From the NCBI GenBank assembly GCA_035697485.1, contig DASSCU010000056.1:62001-126000 (forward strand): 64,000 nt of DNA. Reading direction: 5' to 3'. Shown piece by piece: positions 1 to 6,440 of this stretch (the stretch's first letter is position 1; each line of letters begins with the position of its first letter). The position numbers and the translations under genes are program-made. The stretch is from Actinomycetota bacterium. Lineage in GTDB: Bacteria > Actinomycetota > UBA4738 > HRBIN12. A model generated the notes under the pieces. The model was not told the DNA's origin, searched no databases, and saw only the letters and a program-made list of their open reading frames with translations.

Positions 1-1
1 G

Positions 2-772
2 GGTGGTCGGTATTCGCGGGCGGTGCGATCGCCGGCCGGTCGACCGGTCGTACTCGAGGCCGAGCCCCATCCGGTCGAACCGGTCGTGGCGCTTCGGGTG
101 GTCGGCGTCGGCGACGACGTTCCCCAGCTCGCGGCCGTCGTGCAGTCGGTGCGACGCCTGTTCGACCTCGACGCCGACCCGGAGGCGATCGACGCGCGGC
201 TCTGCGCCGATCCCGCCCTCCGCCGGCTGGTGCGTTCGGCGCCCGGGACGCGACTGCCGGGGACTATCGACGGCTTCGAGCTCGCGGTTCGAGCGATCGT
301 GGGCCAGCAGGTCTCGGTGGCCGGCGCCCGCACGACCCTCGGCCGCATCGCCGAGCGGTTCGGGGCGCCGCTGCCCTCGCCGGCTGGACCGATCGTGCGC
401 CTGTTCCCGACGGCCGAGCGGCTCGCCGAGGCTCCCAGCGATGGGTTCGGCATGCCCGTGGCGCGGGCCGACGCGATCGTGGCCGTCGCCCGCTCGGTGG
501 TGGACGGATCGCTCGATCTCTCGGGCAGCGGGGAGCTCGAGCCGACGCTCCGAGCCCTCGCGTCGATCCGCGGCGTGGGGGAGTGGACCACCTCGTACGT
601 GGCGATGCGCGCGTTGCGCGACCCCGACGCGTTCCCAGCGGGAGACCTCGGGGTGCGCCACGGGTTCGCCGCGCTGGGGCTTGCCGACGATGTCGCCTCG
701 ATCCGGGATCGCGCCGAGCGCTGGCGGCCGTGGCGGGCCTACGCGGCGATGCACCTCTGGCACGCCCGGTGA
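2..772 (+). CDS. alkA: DNA-3-methyladenine glycosylase (AlkA type), 5' end outside the window
   Basis: Base-excision repair enzyme that removes alkylated bases such as 3-methyladenine; cytoplasmic. The frame is open to the left edge, so the N-terminus is missing; the GTG at 23 is probably internal, because the residues before it (GGRYSRAV) fit the small N-terminal AlkA domain. The C-terminal part shows the helix-hairpin-helix GPD fold: FELAVRAIVGQQVSVAGART, then the hairpin IRGVGEWTTSYVAMRAL and a following Asp in FPAGDLGVRHG at the position of the catalytic acid. It may be the glycosylase half of an Ada-AlkA fusion, which cannot be judged without the upstream sequence. Family assignment is firm; exact substrate range is inferred. 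Confidence 0.85.
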   Translation, partial: GGRYSRAVRSPAGRPVVLEAEPHPVEPVVALRVVGVGDDVPQLAAVVQSVRRLFDLDADPEAIDARLCADPALRRLVRSAPGTRLPGTIDGFELAVRAIVGQQVSVAGARTTLGRIAERFGAPLPSPAGPIVRLFPTAERLAEAPSDGFGMPVARADAIVAVARSVVDGSLDLSGSGELEPTLRALASIRGVGEWTTSYVAMRALRDPDAFPAGDLGVRHGFAALGLADDVASIRDRAERWRPWRAYAAMHLWHAR

Positions 773-1102
773 TCGGCGTGGGCGCCTTACCTCCGGTTGC
801 TGCGGGCCGGGCTGCTCGGGTCGCCCCTCACGATCTGGGCACAGACGATCCGCATGCGCCTCACACCCGAGGAGATGCGGGGCAGGGTCGTCGGCGTGCT
901 GCGCACCCTGATGCAGTCGACCCCGCCGGTCGGCGGCGCCCTCGCGGGTGTGCTGCTCGGCGGCCCGGCGGTGGCCCTGCCGTTGCTCGTGATGAGCGGG
1001 GTGATGGCGGTCCGGGTTCGTCGGGCTCGTGACCCCCGGCCTCGCCCGCGACGGAGGGGAGAGCGTTCCCGCCGGCCGATATCGACTGTGTCGCAGCCCT
1101 AG
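773..1102 (+). pseudogene. C-terminal remnant of an MFS exporter
   Basis: Directly after the glycosylase stop codon an open frame encodes SPLTIWAQTIRMRLTPEEMR and GRVVGVLRTLMQSTPPVGGA, followed by one hydrophobic stretch. This is the typical end segment of macrolide/enterobactin-type MFS exporters (MFS_1/MFS_3), which normally have 12 membrane helices and about 400 residues. Here only the last two helices or so remain, there is no ribosome binding site, and no N-terminal part lies in any frame upstream because that DNA encodes the glycosylase. The tail after about residue 80 is Arg-rich and looks non-coding. Most likely a deletion remnant rather than a working gene. Confidence 0.6.
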
Positions 1103-1122
1103 TCGTTGGACCCCTCCGGGGC

Positions 1123-1165
1123 GGACCAAATGGTCCAAAGGGGGTGCGTCGAGCCTTCCTACGCT
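1123..1165 (+). promoter_or_regulatory. Palindrome and -10-like hexamer upstream of the APC permease
   Basis: A perfect 14-bp palindrome GGACCAAATGGTCC occupies 1123-1136, and a TACGCT hexamer lies at 1160-1165, about 40 bp before the permease start. The palindrome sits at or just upstream of where a -35 element would be, so it could be an operator for a dimeric regulator. No -35 consensus is visible. The regulator is unknown. Confidence 0.4.
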
Positions 1166-1205
1166 GGCCGTAGAAGGATCGGTGACGCGTGGAAGGCGGT
1201 GCGCC

Positions 1206-2528
1206 ATGAGCACCATTCGAGGTTCGATGACCGTTCGCCAGGCCGCTTTCATCGGAGTGGGTGCCATGGTCGGGGCCGGCATCTTCGCACTGCTCGGCGA
1301 GGCGGGCGCCGTCGCCGGCGCGGCGGTCTGGCTCTCATTCTTGATCGCCGGGGCGATCGCCGCTCTCCAGGGCTACTCGTGGGCAAAGCTCGGCACGAAG
1401 TTCCCGTCGGCGGGTGGTCTGCTCGAGTACGTCACCAGGGGGTTCGGCGAGGGTCACGTCTCCGGCGCGACGTGCTGGCTCACGTTCGGCTCGAACGTGA
1501 TCGTGACGGCGCTGGTTTCCGTCTCGTTCGGGAGCTACGCGGCGTCCATGTTCATCGGCGACGATGCGGCGGCGTGGTGGCCGAAGGTCTTCGCGGCGGT
1601 GCTGCTCGTCGGCATGCTGTGGATCAATATCGTCGGTTCGAAGGCGGTCGCCCGGGTGCAGAGCGTGATCGTGTGGATCGTCGTCGGCGCCCTGCTGTTG
1701 TTCTCAGCCGTCACGATCTGGAACATGGATCCCTCGCTGCTGTCGGTCTCGTCGTACCCGGGCGTGCGGGAGATCATGGCCAGCGTAGCGCTCACGTTCT
1801 TCGCGTTCCTGGGCTTCGGCGTGATCACGTTCACGGCCAAGGACCTGTCCGAGCCGACGCGGCAACTGCCGAGGGCGATGTACCTGGCCCTCGCGATCGC
1901 GACGGCGACCTACGTGGCCGTCGCCCTCGGGGTCTTCGGCACCCTGACGGTCGACGAGGTCATCGCCTCGGGTGGCACGGCGATCGCGGTCGCAGCCGAC
2001 CCGAGCCTCGGTCAATTCGGCTTCTGGCTCATGGGCCTGGTCGGTCTGTTCGCGACGGCCGGCGCGACGAACTCGGGCATCTATCCGGCGAAGGGCTTGT
2101 CCGAGGAGCTCTCGACCAACGGGCAGTTCCCGCCCGTGATGGGTCGATCCCTCGGGAGAGCACCGATCGGGATGCTGATCATGGTGGCGCTCACGATCGT
2201 GCTCGCGGTCGGTTTCGATCTCAACGCGATCGCGAACATCGGTTCCGCCGTCGCACTCCTGATCTTCTCCCTCGTCACGGTCGCCCACCTGCGGATCCGT
2301 GGCCAGACCGGCGCACGACTGGTCCCGCTGATCGTCGCCCTGCTGGCGACGACGGTGACGCTCGCGATCTTCGCGGCCACGACCCTCGCCGAGGAGCCCG
2401 CAGCCACGGCGGCGCTCGTGGCAACGATCCTGGTGTCGATCGGCCTGGATCTCGGGTGGAAGCACCTGCGTCACAGCCGTGGTCCCGGGACGGAAGTCCC
2501 GTCGGGGACCGGGGTCGCGGCGGCGTAG
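1206..2528 (+). CDS. APC-superfamily amino acid permease
   Basis: Inner-membrane transporter of 440 residues with about 12 predicted helices, the normal size for the family. The N-terminal signature GVGAMVGAGIFALLGEAGAV is the helix-1 motif of amino acid/polyamine/organocation permeases, where the unwound GAGIF segment binds the substrate amine. A second typical stretch is ITFTAKDLSEPTRQLPRAM in helix 6 and its loop. The ATG at 1206 was chosen because a GGAAGGCGG ribosome binding site precedes it and the glycine-rich helix follows after about 20 residues; the longer upstream frame is implausible. Substrate is not determined. It lacks the long cytosolic C-terminus of the KimA-like proteins further on, so amino acid or polyamine transport is likelier than K+ transport. 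Confidence 0.85.
   Translation: MSTIRGSMTVRQAAFIGVGAMVGAGIFALLGEAGAVAGAAVWLSFLIAGAIAALQGYSWAKLGTKFPSAGGLLEYVTRGFGEGHVSGATCWLTFGSNVIVTALVSVSFGSYAASMFIGDDAAAWWPKVFAAVLLVGMLWINIVGSKAVARVQSVIVWIVVGALLLFSAVTIWNMDPSLLSVSSYPGVREIMASVALTFFAFLGFGVITFTAKDLSEPTRQLPRAMYLALAIATATYVAVALGVFGTLTVDEVIASGGTAIAVAADPSLGQFGFWLMGLVGLFATAGATNSGIYPAKGLSEELSTNGQFPPVMGRSLGRAPIGMLIMVALTIVLAVGFDLNAIANIGSAVALLIFSLVTVAHLRIRGQTGARLVPLIVALLATTVTLAIFAATTLAEEPAATAALVATILVSIGLDLGWKHLRHSRGPGTEVPSGTGVAAA
2487..2500 (+). promoter_or_regulatory. DosR/DevR-like box 1, upstream of the histidine kinase
   Basis: GGGACGGAAGTCCC is an inverted repeat GGGAC-N4-GTCCC inside the last codons of the permease, ending 38 bp before the kinase start. 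It matches the core of the mycobacterial DosR consensus (GGGACT-N2-AGTCCC). A TAGCAT -10-like hexamer at 2526-2531 puts the box next to the expected -35 region, the position of an activator. The same box with the same left flank (GGTCCC) recurs at 4476 and 4916. Confidence 0.65.
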
Positions 2529-2538
2529 CATCCGTCGC

Positions 2539-3837
2539 GTGACGTCGCGCTCGGACTCCCTGGCCCGCCCGCTCGCCGTCTTCGCCCTGCTCGCGCTCGT
2601 CGCGCTCGGTCTCGTCGCGGGCACCGGCGTCGCGGTGGTGCGCGACGTCGCGACCGACCAGGCGCTCGCCGAGGCCCGTCAGCTCACCGACGTCTCCGCC
2701 CGGCTGGTGGAACGCCGCCTCACCGGCGACGGCCTGCTCACGGGCGACGCCGCCGCGAGCGCCGCCGTCGCGCGCGTCGTGTTCGATGCCGTGCTGGTGG
2801 AACCGATCGTCCGCGTGAAGCTCTGGACGCGGGACGGCCGCATCGTGTATTCGGACGAGAGCCGCCTGATCGGCTCGGAGTACGAGCTTGACGAGGAGGA
2901 TCTCGAGGTACTCGACGAGGGCGGTGTCGTCTCCGAGGTGAGCGATCTGAGCGGTCCCGAGAATCGGTTCGAGCGGGCGTTCGGCGAGCTTCTCGAGGTG
3001 TACACCCGCGTCGAGACGCCCGACGGGACCCCGTTGCTATTCGAGACCTACCAGCTCGCGTCGAGCGTCGCCGAGCGGCGGCGGGAGCTCGCGTCGACGT
3101 TCGTCCCGGTGCTCGTGGTCACGCTCGTGGCGCTTGCCCTGCTGATGGTGCCGATCGCGTGGATGCTCGCCCGACGGGTGCGGACGGCGCAGCTCGAGCG
3201 CGAACGCCTGATGCAGCGGGCGATCGAATCGTCGGATCGCGAGCGTCGACGCATCGCCGGCGATCTGCACGACGGCCCGGTCCAGGAGCTCGCGGGGCTG
3301 TCGATGCGCCTGTCGGCGTCGGCGGAGCAGGTTCCCGACGATGCGGCCGCCGACGTCTTGCGCGATTCCGCGTCGGCGGTGCGTGGGAGCGTGCGGACCC
3401 TGCGGTCCGCGGTCGTCGGCGTTTATCCGCCGAACCTGCAACAGGTCGGGCTCGCCGCATCGCTCTCCGACCTCGTGGCTCGCCTCGGGGCGCACGGCGT
3501 CGACGCCACGGTCGAGATCGATCCCGAGGCGACGTTCGGGCAGGAAGCCGACGCGTTGCTCTACCGTGCCGCGCAGGAGGCCGTGCGCAACGTCGAGGAG
3601 CACGCCGGCGCGAACGCGGTCAGCATCCGGGCGCGGGCGGAGGGACCGCTCGCGGTGCTCGAGGTCGAGGACGACGGGCGAGGCATCGACCCCGAGCGCG
3701 TGGAGCAGGCGAGAGGGGAAGGGCACGTGGGCCTGTCGATCCTCGAGGACCTGGTGGCCGACGCTGGCGGCCGGCTGCTCGTGAGGCCCGGCGGGACGGC
3801 GGGTACCGTCGTGCGCGTGGAGGTGCCGATCCGATGA
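2539..3837 (+). CDS. Sensor histidine kinase, NarX/DegS type (HisKA_3)
   Basis: Membrane sensor kinase of 432 residues from the GTG at 2539. One helix at about residues 9-32, an extracytoplasmic domain of about 150 residues, a second helix at about 187-210, then a HisKA_3 dimerisation domain with ERRRIAGDLHDGPVQELAGL (phospho-accepting His near residue 244) and a HATPase with a DDGRGIDPERV G-box. Its stop overlaps the response regulator start (ATGA), so the two are translationally coupled partners. Unlike mycobacterial DosS/DosT it has no haem GAF domain, so the signal is probably sensed outside the membrane and is unknown. A TAGCAT hexamer ends 7 nt before the start, suggesting a leaderless transcript, and a DosR-like box lies just upstream, suggesting autoregulation. 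Confidence 0.85.
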   Translation: MTSRSDSLARPLAVFALLALVALGLVAGTGVAVVRDVATDQALAEARQLTDVSARLVERRLTGDGLLTGDAAASAAVARVVFDAVLVEPIVRVKLWTRDGRIVYSDESRLIGSEYELDEEDLEVLDEGGVVSEVSDLSGPENRFERAFGELLEVYTRVETPDGTPLLFETYQLASSVAERRRELASTFVPVLVVTLVALALLMVPIAWMLARRVRTAQLERERLMQRAIESSDRERRRIAGDLHDGPVQELAGLSMRLSASAEQVPDDAAADVLRDSASAVRGSVRTLRSAVVGVYPPNLQQVGLAASLSDLVARLGAHGVDATVEIDPEATFGQEADALLYRAAQEAVRNVEEHAGANAVSIRARAEGPLAVLEVEDDGRGIDPERVEQARGEGHVGLSILEDLVADAGGRLLVRPGGTAGTVVRVEVPIR

Positions 3838-4460
3838 TCCGCGTGGTGATCGCCGACGACCACAAGGTCGTGCGCGTCGGGCTCGAACAGCTGCTGCAGA
3901 CGTTCGACGACGTCGAGTTCCTCGGATCGGGAGCGGGCGGCGAGCAAGCCGTCGCACTGTGCGAGCAGCACCGCCCCGACGTGCTGCTGCTGGATCTCTC
4001 GATGCCCGACCTCGACGGCATCGAGGTCACGAAGCGGCTCAGGGACGCCTCCCCCGACACGAAGGTCGTCGTGTTCACGTCGTTCTCCGATCGTGAGCGC
4101 ATCGTGCAGGCGCTCGACGCCGGCGCGGTCGGCTACCTGCTGAAGGACGCCGAACCCGAGGAACTGCACGCGGCGGTGCAGGCGGCGTCGCGGGGTGAGG
4201 CGCCCCTCACGCCGCGGGCCGCGGCCGCCCTGCTGGCGCACCGACGCGACCGGCCCGTCGAGGTCGAGCTCACACCCCGTGAGCGTGAGGTGCTCGGACT
4301 GGTCGTCGACGGTCTGGCGAACAAGCAGATCGCCCGGCGCATGGGCATCAGCGAGAAGACCGTGAAGGGCCACCTGACGAACCTCTTCCAGCGGATCGGG
4401 GTCGCAGACCGCACCCAGGCGGCGCTGTGGGCCGAGCGCACCGGCGCCCTGCGGGACTGA
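3834..4460 (+). CDS. NarL/DevR-family response regulator (DosR-like)
   Basis: Cytoplasmic transcription regulator of 208 residues: receiver domain with acidic IADDH, phospho-accepting Asp near residue 54 (LLLLDLSMPD) and Lys in YLLKDA, then a LuxR-type helix-turn-helix (LTPREREVLGLVVDGL, ISEKTVKGHLTNL). The recognition helix EKTVKG closely resembles EKTVKN of mycobacterial DosR, where both Lys and the Asn contact GGGAC; both Lys are kept and the Asn is Gly here. The GGGAC-N4-GTCCC boxes before the kinase gene and before both downstream secreted-protein genes are therefore its likely targets. The start overlaps the kinase stop. Assignment to the family is firm; the regulon is an inference from box position. 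Confidence 0.85.
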   Translation: MIRVVIADDHKVVRVGLEQLLQTFDDVEFLGSGAGGEQAVALCEQHRPDVLLLDLSMPDLDGIEVTKRLRDASPDTKVVVFTSFSDRERIVQALDAGAVGYLLKDAEPEELHAAVQAASRGEAPLTPRAAAALLAHRRDRPVEVELTPREREVLGLVVDGLANKQIARRMGISEKTVKGHLTNLFQRIGVADRTQAALWAERTGALRD

Positions 4461-4475
4461 GTCGGGAGGGGTCCC

Positions 4476-4489
4476 GGGACCGAAGTCCC
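4476..4489 (+). promoter_or_regulatory. DosR/DevR-like box 2, upstream of first secreted protein
   Basis: GGGACCGAAGTCCC, preceded by GGTCCC and followed by GTTGTGA, lies in the 65-bp gap after the response regulator and ends 36 bp before the ATG at 4526. A CACGAT hexamer at 4514-4519 could be the -10, 24 bp after the box, almost the same geometry as box 1 (25 bp). Confidence 0.65.
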
Positions 4490-4525
4490 GTTGTGAGGGC
4501 CGCGCCGGCCTCGCACGATGGATCC

Positions 4526-4903
4526 ATGCCTGGAACCCGCACCCGTGCCGTCGCGCTCGCGCTGGCGTTGATACTCGCCGCCGCGCCCGCGCATGCCAGC
4601 GACGAGGTGCGTCGTCGCGGCTCGTGTTCCGGCGGCCCCGGGGATTGGACCTTGCGCGTACGGCGGGATGACGGCGTCCTCCGCCTGCGCTTCAAGATCG
4701 ACGACGTGCCCACAGGCCAGTCCTGGCAGCTCTTCATGTCCGACAACGGCACACGTATCTACTCGGGCACGAAGACGTCCGACGCCGGGGGCGAGGTGCG
4801 TGTCTCGAAGCGCACCACCAACCGTGCCGGTTCCGATCGCATCGTCGCGAGTGGCGTGAACACGAAGACCGGTACGACGTGCGAGGGGTCCCTCACCTAC
4901 TGA
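4526..4903 (+). CDS. Small secreted protein, paralogue A
   Basis: A 125-residue protein with a clear Sec signal peptide (hydrophobic stretch ALALALILAAAPAHAS, cleavage near residue 25). The mature part of about 100 residues has two cysteines, one early in RRGSCSG and one late in TTCEGS, which could form a disulphide, and a pattern of alternating hydrophobic residues suggesting a small beta-sandwich. It is paralogous to the next gene: both share RRGSCSG, a D-W pair, NG-I, N-AGSD and a T-CxG end. I do not recognise a named family or function. Its own DosR-like box suggests it is made when the adjacent two-component system is active. Confidence 0.75.
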   Translation: MPGTRTRAVALALALILAAAPAHASDEVRRRGSCSGGPGDWTLRVRRDDGVLRLRFKIDDVPTGQSWQLFMSDNGTRIYSGTKTSDAGGEVRVSKRTTNRAGSDRIVASGVNTKTGTTCEGSLTY

Positions 4904-4915
4904 GCCCTCGGTCCC

Positions 4916-4929
4916 GGGACCGTCGTCCC
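4916..4929 (+). promoter_or_regulatory. DosR/DevR-like box 3, upstream of second secreted protein
   Basis: GGGACCGTCGTCCC with the same flanks as box 2 (GGTCCC before, GTTGTGA after). It lies 81 bp before the chosen start of the second paralogue. A TACGAC hexamer at 4949-4954 may be the -10. The conserved flanks in intergenic DNA argue that this is a functional site and not chance. Confidence 0.65.
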
Positions 4930-5010
4930 GTTGTGACCCCGACCGAGTTACGACGAACCTTGAGCCAGACGGCCGGACGCTCCGGCCGCGAGCCCGAGGA
5001 GGGGATGCAG

Positions 5011-5391
5011 ATGATCGGCAAGTTCCTGCGAGTCGGAGTGGCCGCGATGCTGACGGTGTCCGTGGCCGGAGCCGTGCCCGCGCTGGCCAAGGACGGCGAC
5101 GTGATCCGGCGCGGATCGTGCAGCGGCGCGACCGACTGGAAGCTAAAGCTCTCGCCCGAGGACGGCAAGATCGAGGTCGAGTACGAGGTCGACTCAAACC
5201 GGCGTGGCCAGACCTGGGCGGTGCGCATCGTGAAGAACGGGAACGTGATCTTCCGCGGGAACCGCACGACGAGCGGCCCGAGCGGCTCGTTCGAGGTTCG
5301 GGTCGTGACCTCGAACCCGGCAGGCAGCGACGTGTTCCGCGCTCGCGCGACGCACGCTGGGGAGACCTGCAGGGGCGGCGCGACCTTCTGA
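5011..5391 (+). CDS. Small secreted protein, paralogue B
   Basis: A 126-residue exported protein. The ATG at 5011 was chosen because the GAGGAGGGG ribosome binding site at 4996-5004 then has a spacing of 6; the ATG at 5005 would abut it. The signal peptide runs to about residue 26 (VSVAGAVPALA). The mature domain resembles that of the preceding gene: VIRRGSCSGATDWKL near the start, NGNVIFRGNRT in the middle, NPAGSDVF, and a final GETCRGG, with the same two cysteines. Function unknown. Tandem duplication with a duplicated regulatory box suggests increased dosage or two related ligands. A strong hairpin terminator follows. Confidence 0.75.
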   Translation: MIGKFLRVGVAAMLTVSVAGAVPALAKDGDVIRRGSCSGATDWKLKLSPEDGKIEVEYEVDSNRRGQTWAVRIVKNGNVIFRGNRTTSGPSGSFEVRVVTSNPAGSDVFRARATHAGETCRGGATF

Positions 5392-5425
5392 TCGCGCAGC
5401 GATCGATCGCCTCTCCACAGGTGAG

Positions 5426-5458
5426 CACGAGGCCCGGCGCGGAGCGCCGGGCCTCGTG
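5426..5458. terminator. Perfect 15-bp hairpin between convergent genes
   Basis: CACGAGGCCCGGCGC (5426-5440) pairs perfectly with 5444-5458 around a 3-nt loop. It lies between the convergent secreted-protein gene and the ArsR gene and probably ends transcription from both sides. Confidence 0.8.
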
Positions 5459-5474
5459 GCGTGTTCACCGGGCC

Positions 5475-5825
5475 TCAGCCTTCTTCGATCAGCCGGCGGA
5501 ACGCCTCGAGTCGCTGGTCCCATGTGGCACCGATCGCGCGCATCCACGCTTCCGCCTCGGCGAACGGCGCGGTGCGCAGGGTGAAGCGGCGCTCTCGGCC
5601 GCTTCGCTCGCCCGATGCGAGGCCCGCGAGCGAGAGTTCGGCGAGGTGCTTCGAGGCCGCCTGACGCGAGATGCCGACCCGAGATGCGAGCTCCGTGGCG
5701 GTGAGGGGGCCGTCGATCGAGAGCTCCCGCACGATGGCCCGCCTCGTGGGATCGGCCAGCGCGCCGAAGACTCGCCCGGCCCGGTCGAGCCCGGCCGTCG
5801 TCGAAGGATCGACCGCGGAGGCCAT
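5475..5825 (-). CDS. ArsR-family winged-helix repressor
   Basis: A 116-residue cytoplasmic DNA-binding protein. The winged helix-turn-helix is plain: ALADPTRRAIVRELSIDGPL, then LASRVGISRQAASKHLAELS. No cysteine or histidine metal site of the ArsR/SmtB type is visible, which fits the non-metal subgroup that is commonly paired with an SRPBCC protein. It is the second gene of an operon with the SRPBCC gene (7-bp gap) and probably represses the common promoter, where two palindromes are found. The effector is unknown. Confidence 0.85.
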   Translation of the reverse strand: MASAVDPSTTAGLDRAGRVFGALADPTRRAIVRELSIDGPLTATELASRVGISRQAASKHLAELSLAGLASGERSGRERRFTLRTAPFAEAEAWMRAIGATWDQRLEAFRRLIEEG

Positions 5826-5832
5826 CGTCCGA

Positions 5833-6279
5833 TCAACCCTGCGTGAGGCTCATGTCGGGCGATTCCACGAGGGCCCTGAGCTCCTCGAGCTCCTCGGCCC
5901 ATCCCTGGGCGTTGCCGGTGATCATCTCGTCGCGCTCGTCGTCGGCGAGGGCAGCGAACCCCTCTTCGGTGAGCACGAGGCGCGTGCCGCCCTCGGGGAT
6001 ATCGGTGAGCGTGATGGCGACCCGCGTGGACGGCCGGTCGGAACCCTGCATCCGCCACCGGAAGACGAGTCGTTCCCCGGGTTCCACCTCGTCGATCACG
6101 CCCTCGTCCTCCGAGTCCTGCCACGAGAACCGCACGGCGCCTCCGGGCCGAAGGTCAACCTCGGCCGCGTGCGTGGGGAACCATCGCACCAGCTCCGCCG
6201 GGTCGGTGAGCGCACGCCAAACCCGATCGCGCGGGGCGGCCAGGGTGAGCTCCTTGCGGATCGAGTCGGGAAGGTCCAT
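5833..6279 (-). CDS. SRPBCC/AHSA1-family protein
   Basis: A 148-residue START-like protein: typical opening RKELTLAAPRDRVWRALTDP, the ELVRWFPTHA stretch, a central beta-sheet (VEPGERLVFRW, RVAITLTDI) and a C-terminal helix ending GWAEELEELRALVE. Such proteins bind hydrophobic ligands in a deep cavity; no enzyme activity can be assigned. It is the first gene of the operon with the ArsR repressor and may bind or handle the ligand to which that repressor responds, a pairing seen often in actinobacteria. Confidence 0.85.
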   Translation of the reverse strand: MDLPDSIRKELTLAAPRDRVWRALTDPAELVRWFPTHAAEVDLRPGGAVRFSWQDSEDEGVIDEVEPGERLVFRWRMQGSDRPSTRVAITLTDIPEGGTRLVLTEEGFAALADDERDEMITGNAQGWAEELEELRALVESPDMSLTQG

Positions 6280-6317
6280 CGGCGAATCGCCCCTTCGTCA
6301 CGGGTGCCGCACGACGA

Positions 6318-6367
6318 GCAACCAGCTGGTTGCGGGAACCATACGCAACCCAGCGATTGCGTGTCAA
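6318..6367 (-). promoter_or_regulatory. Promoter with two operators for the SRPBCC-arsR operon
   Basis: On the minus strand TTGACA (6367-6362) and TATGGT (6343-6338) are separated by 18 bp, a near-consensus sigma-70 promoter. The spacer holds ACGCAA-N8-TTGCGT (6343-6362), and just past the -10 lies the perfect 16-bp palindrome GCAACCAGCTGGTTGC (6318-6333). Both share GCAACC half sites. Binding at either would block RNA polymerase, fitting autorepression by the ArsR protein. Confidence 0.75.
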
Positions 6368-6440
6368 GAGGGGCGATCGAGCGCGTCTCCACACGTTCCT
6401 GACGGTCAGGGGCCATCGGGTCCGCGATACTTGGCCGGTC

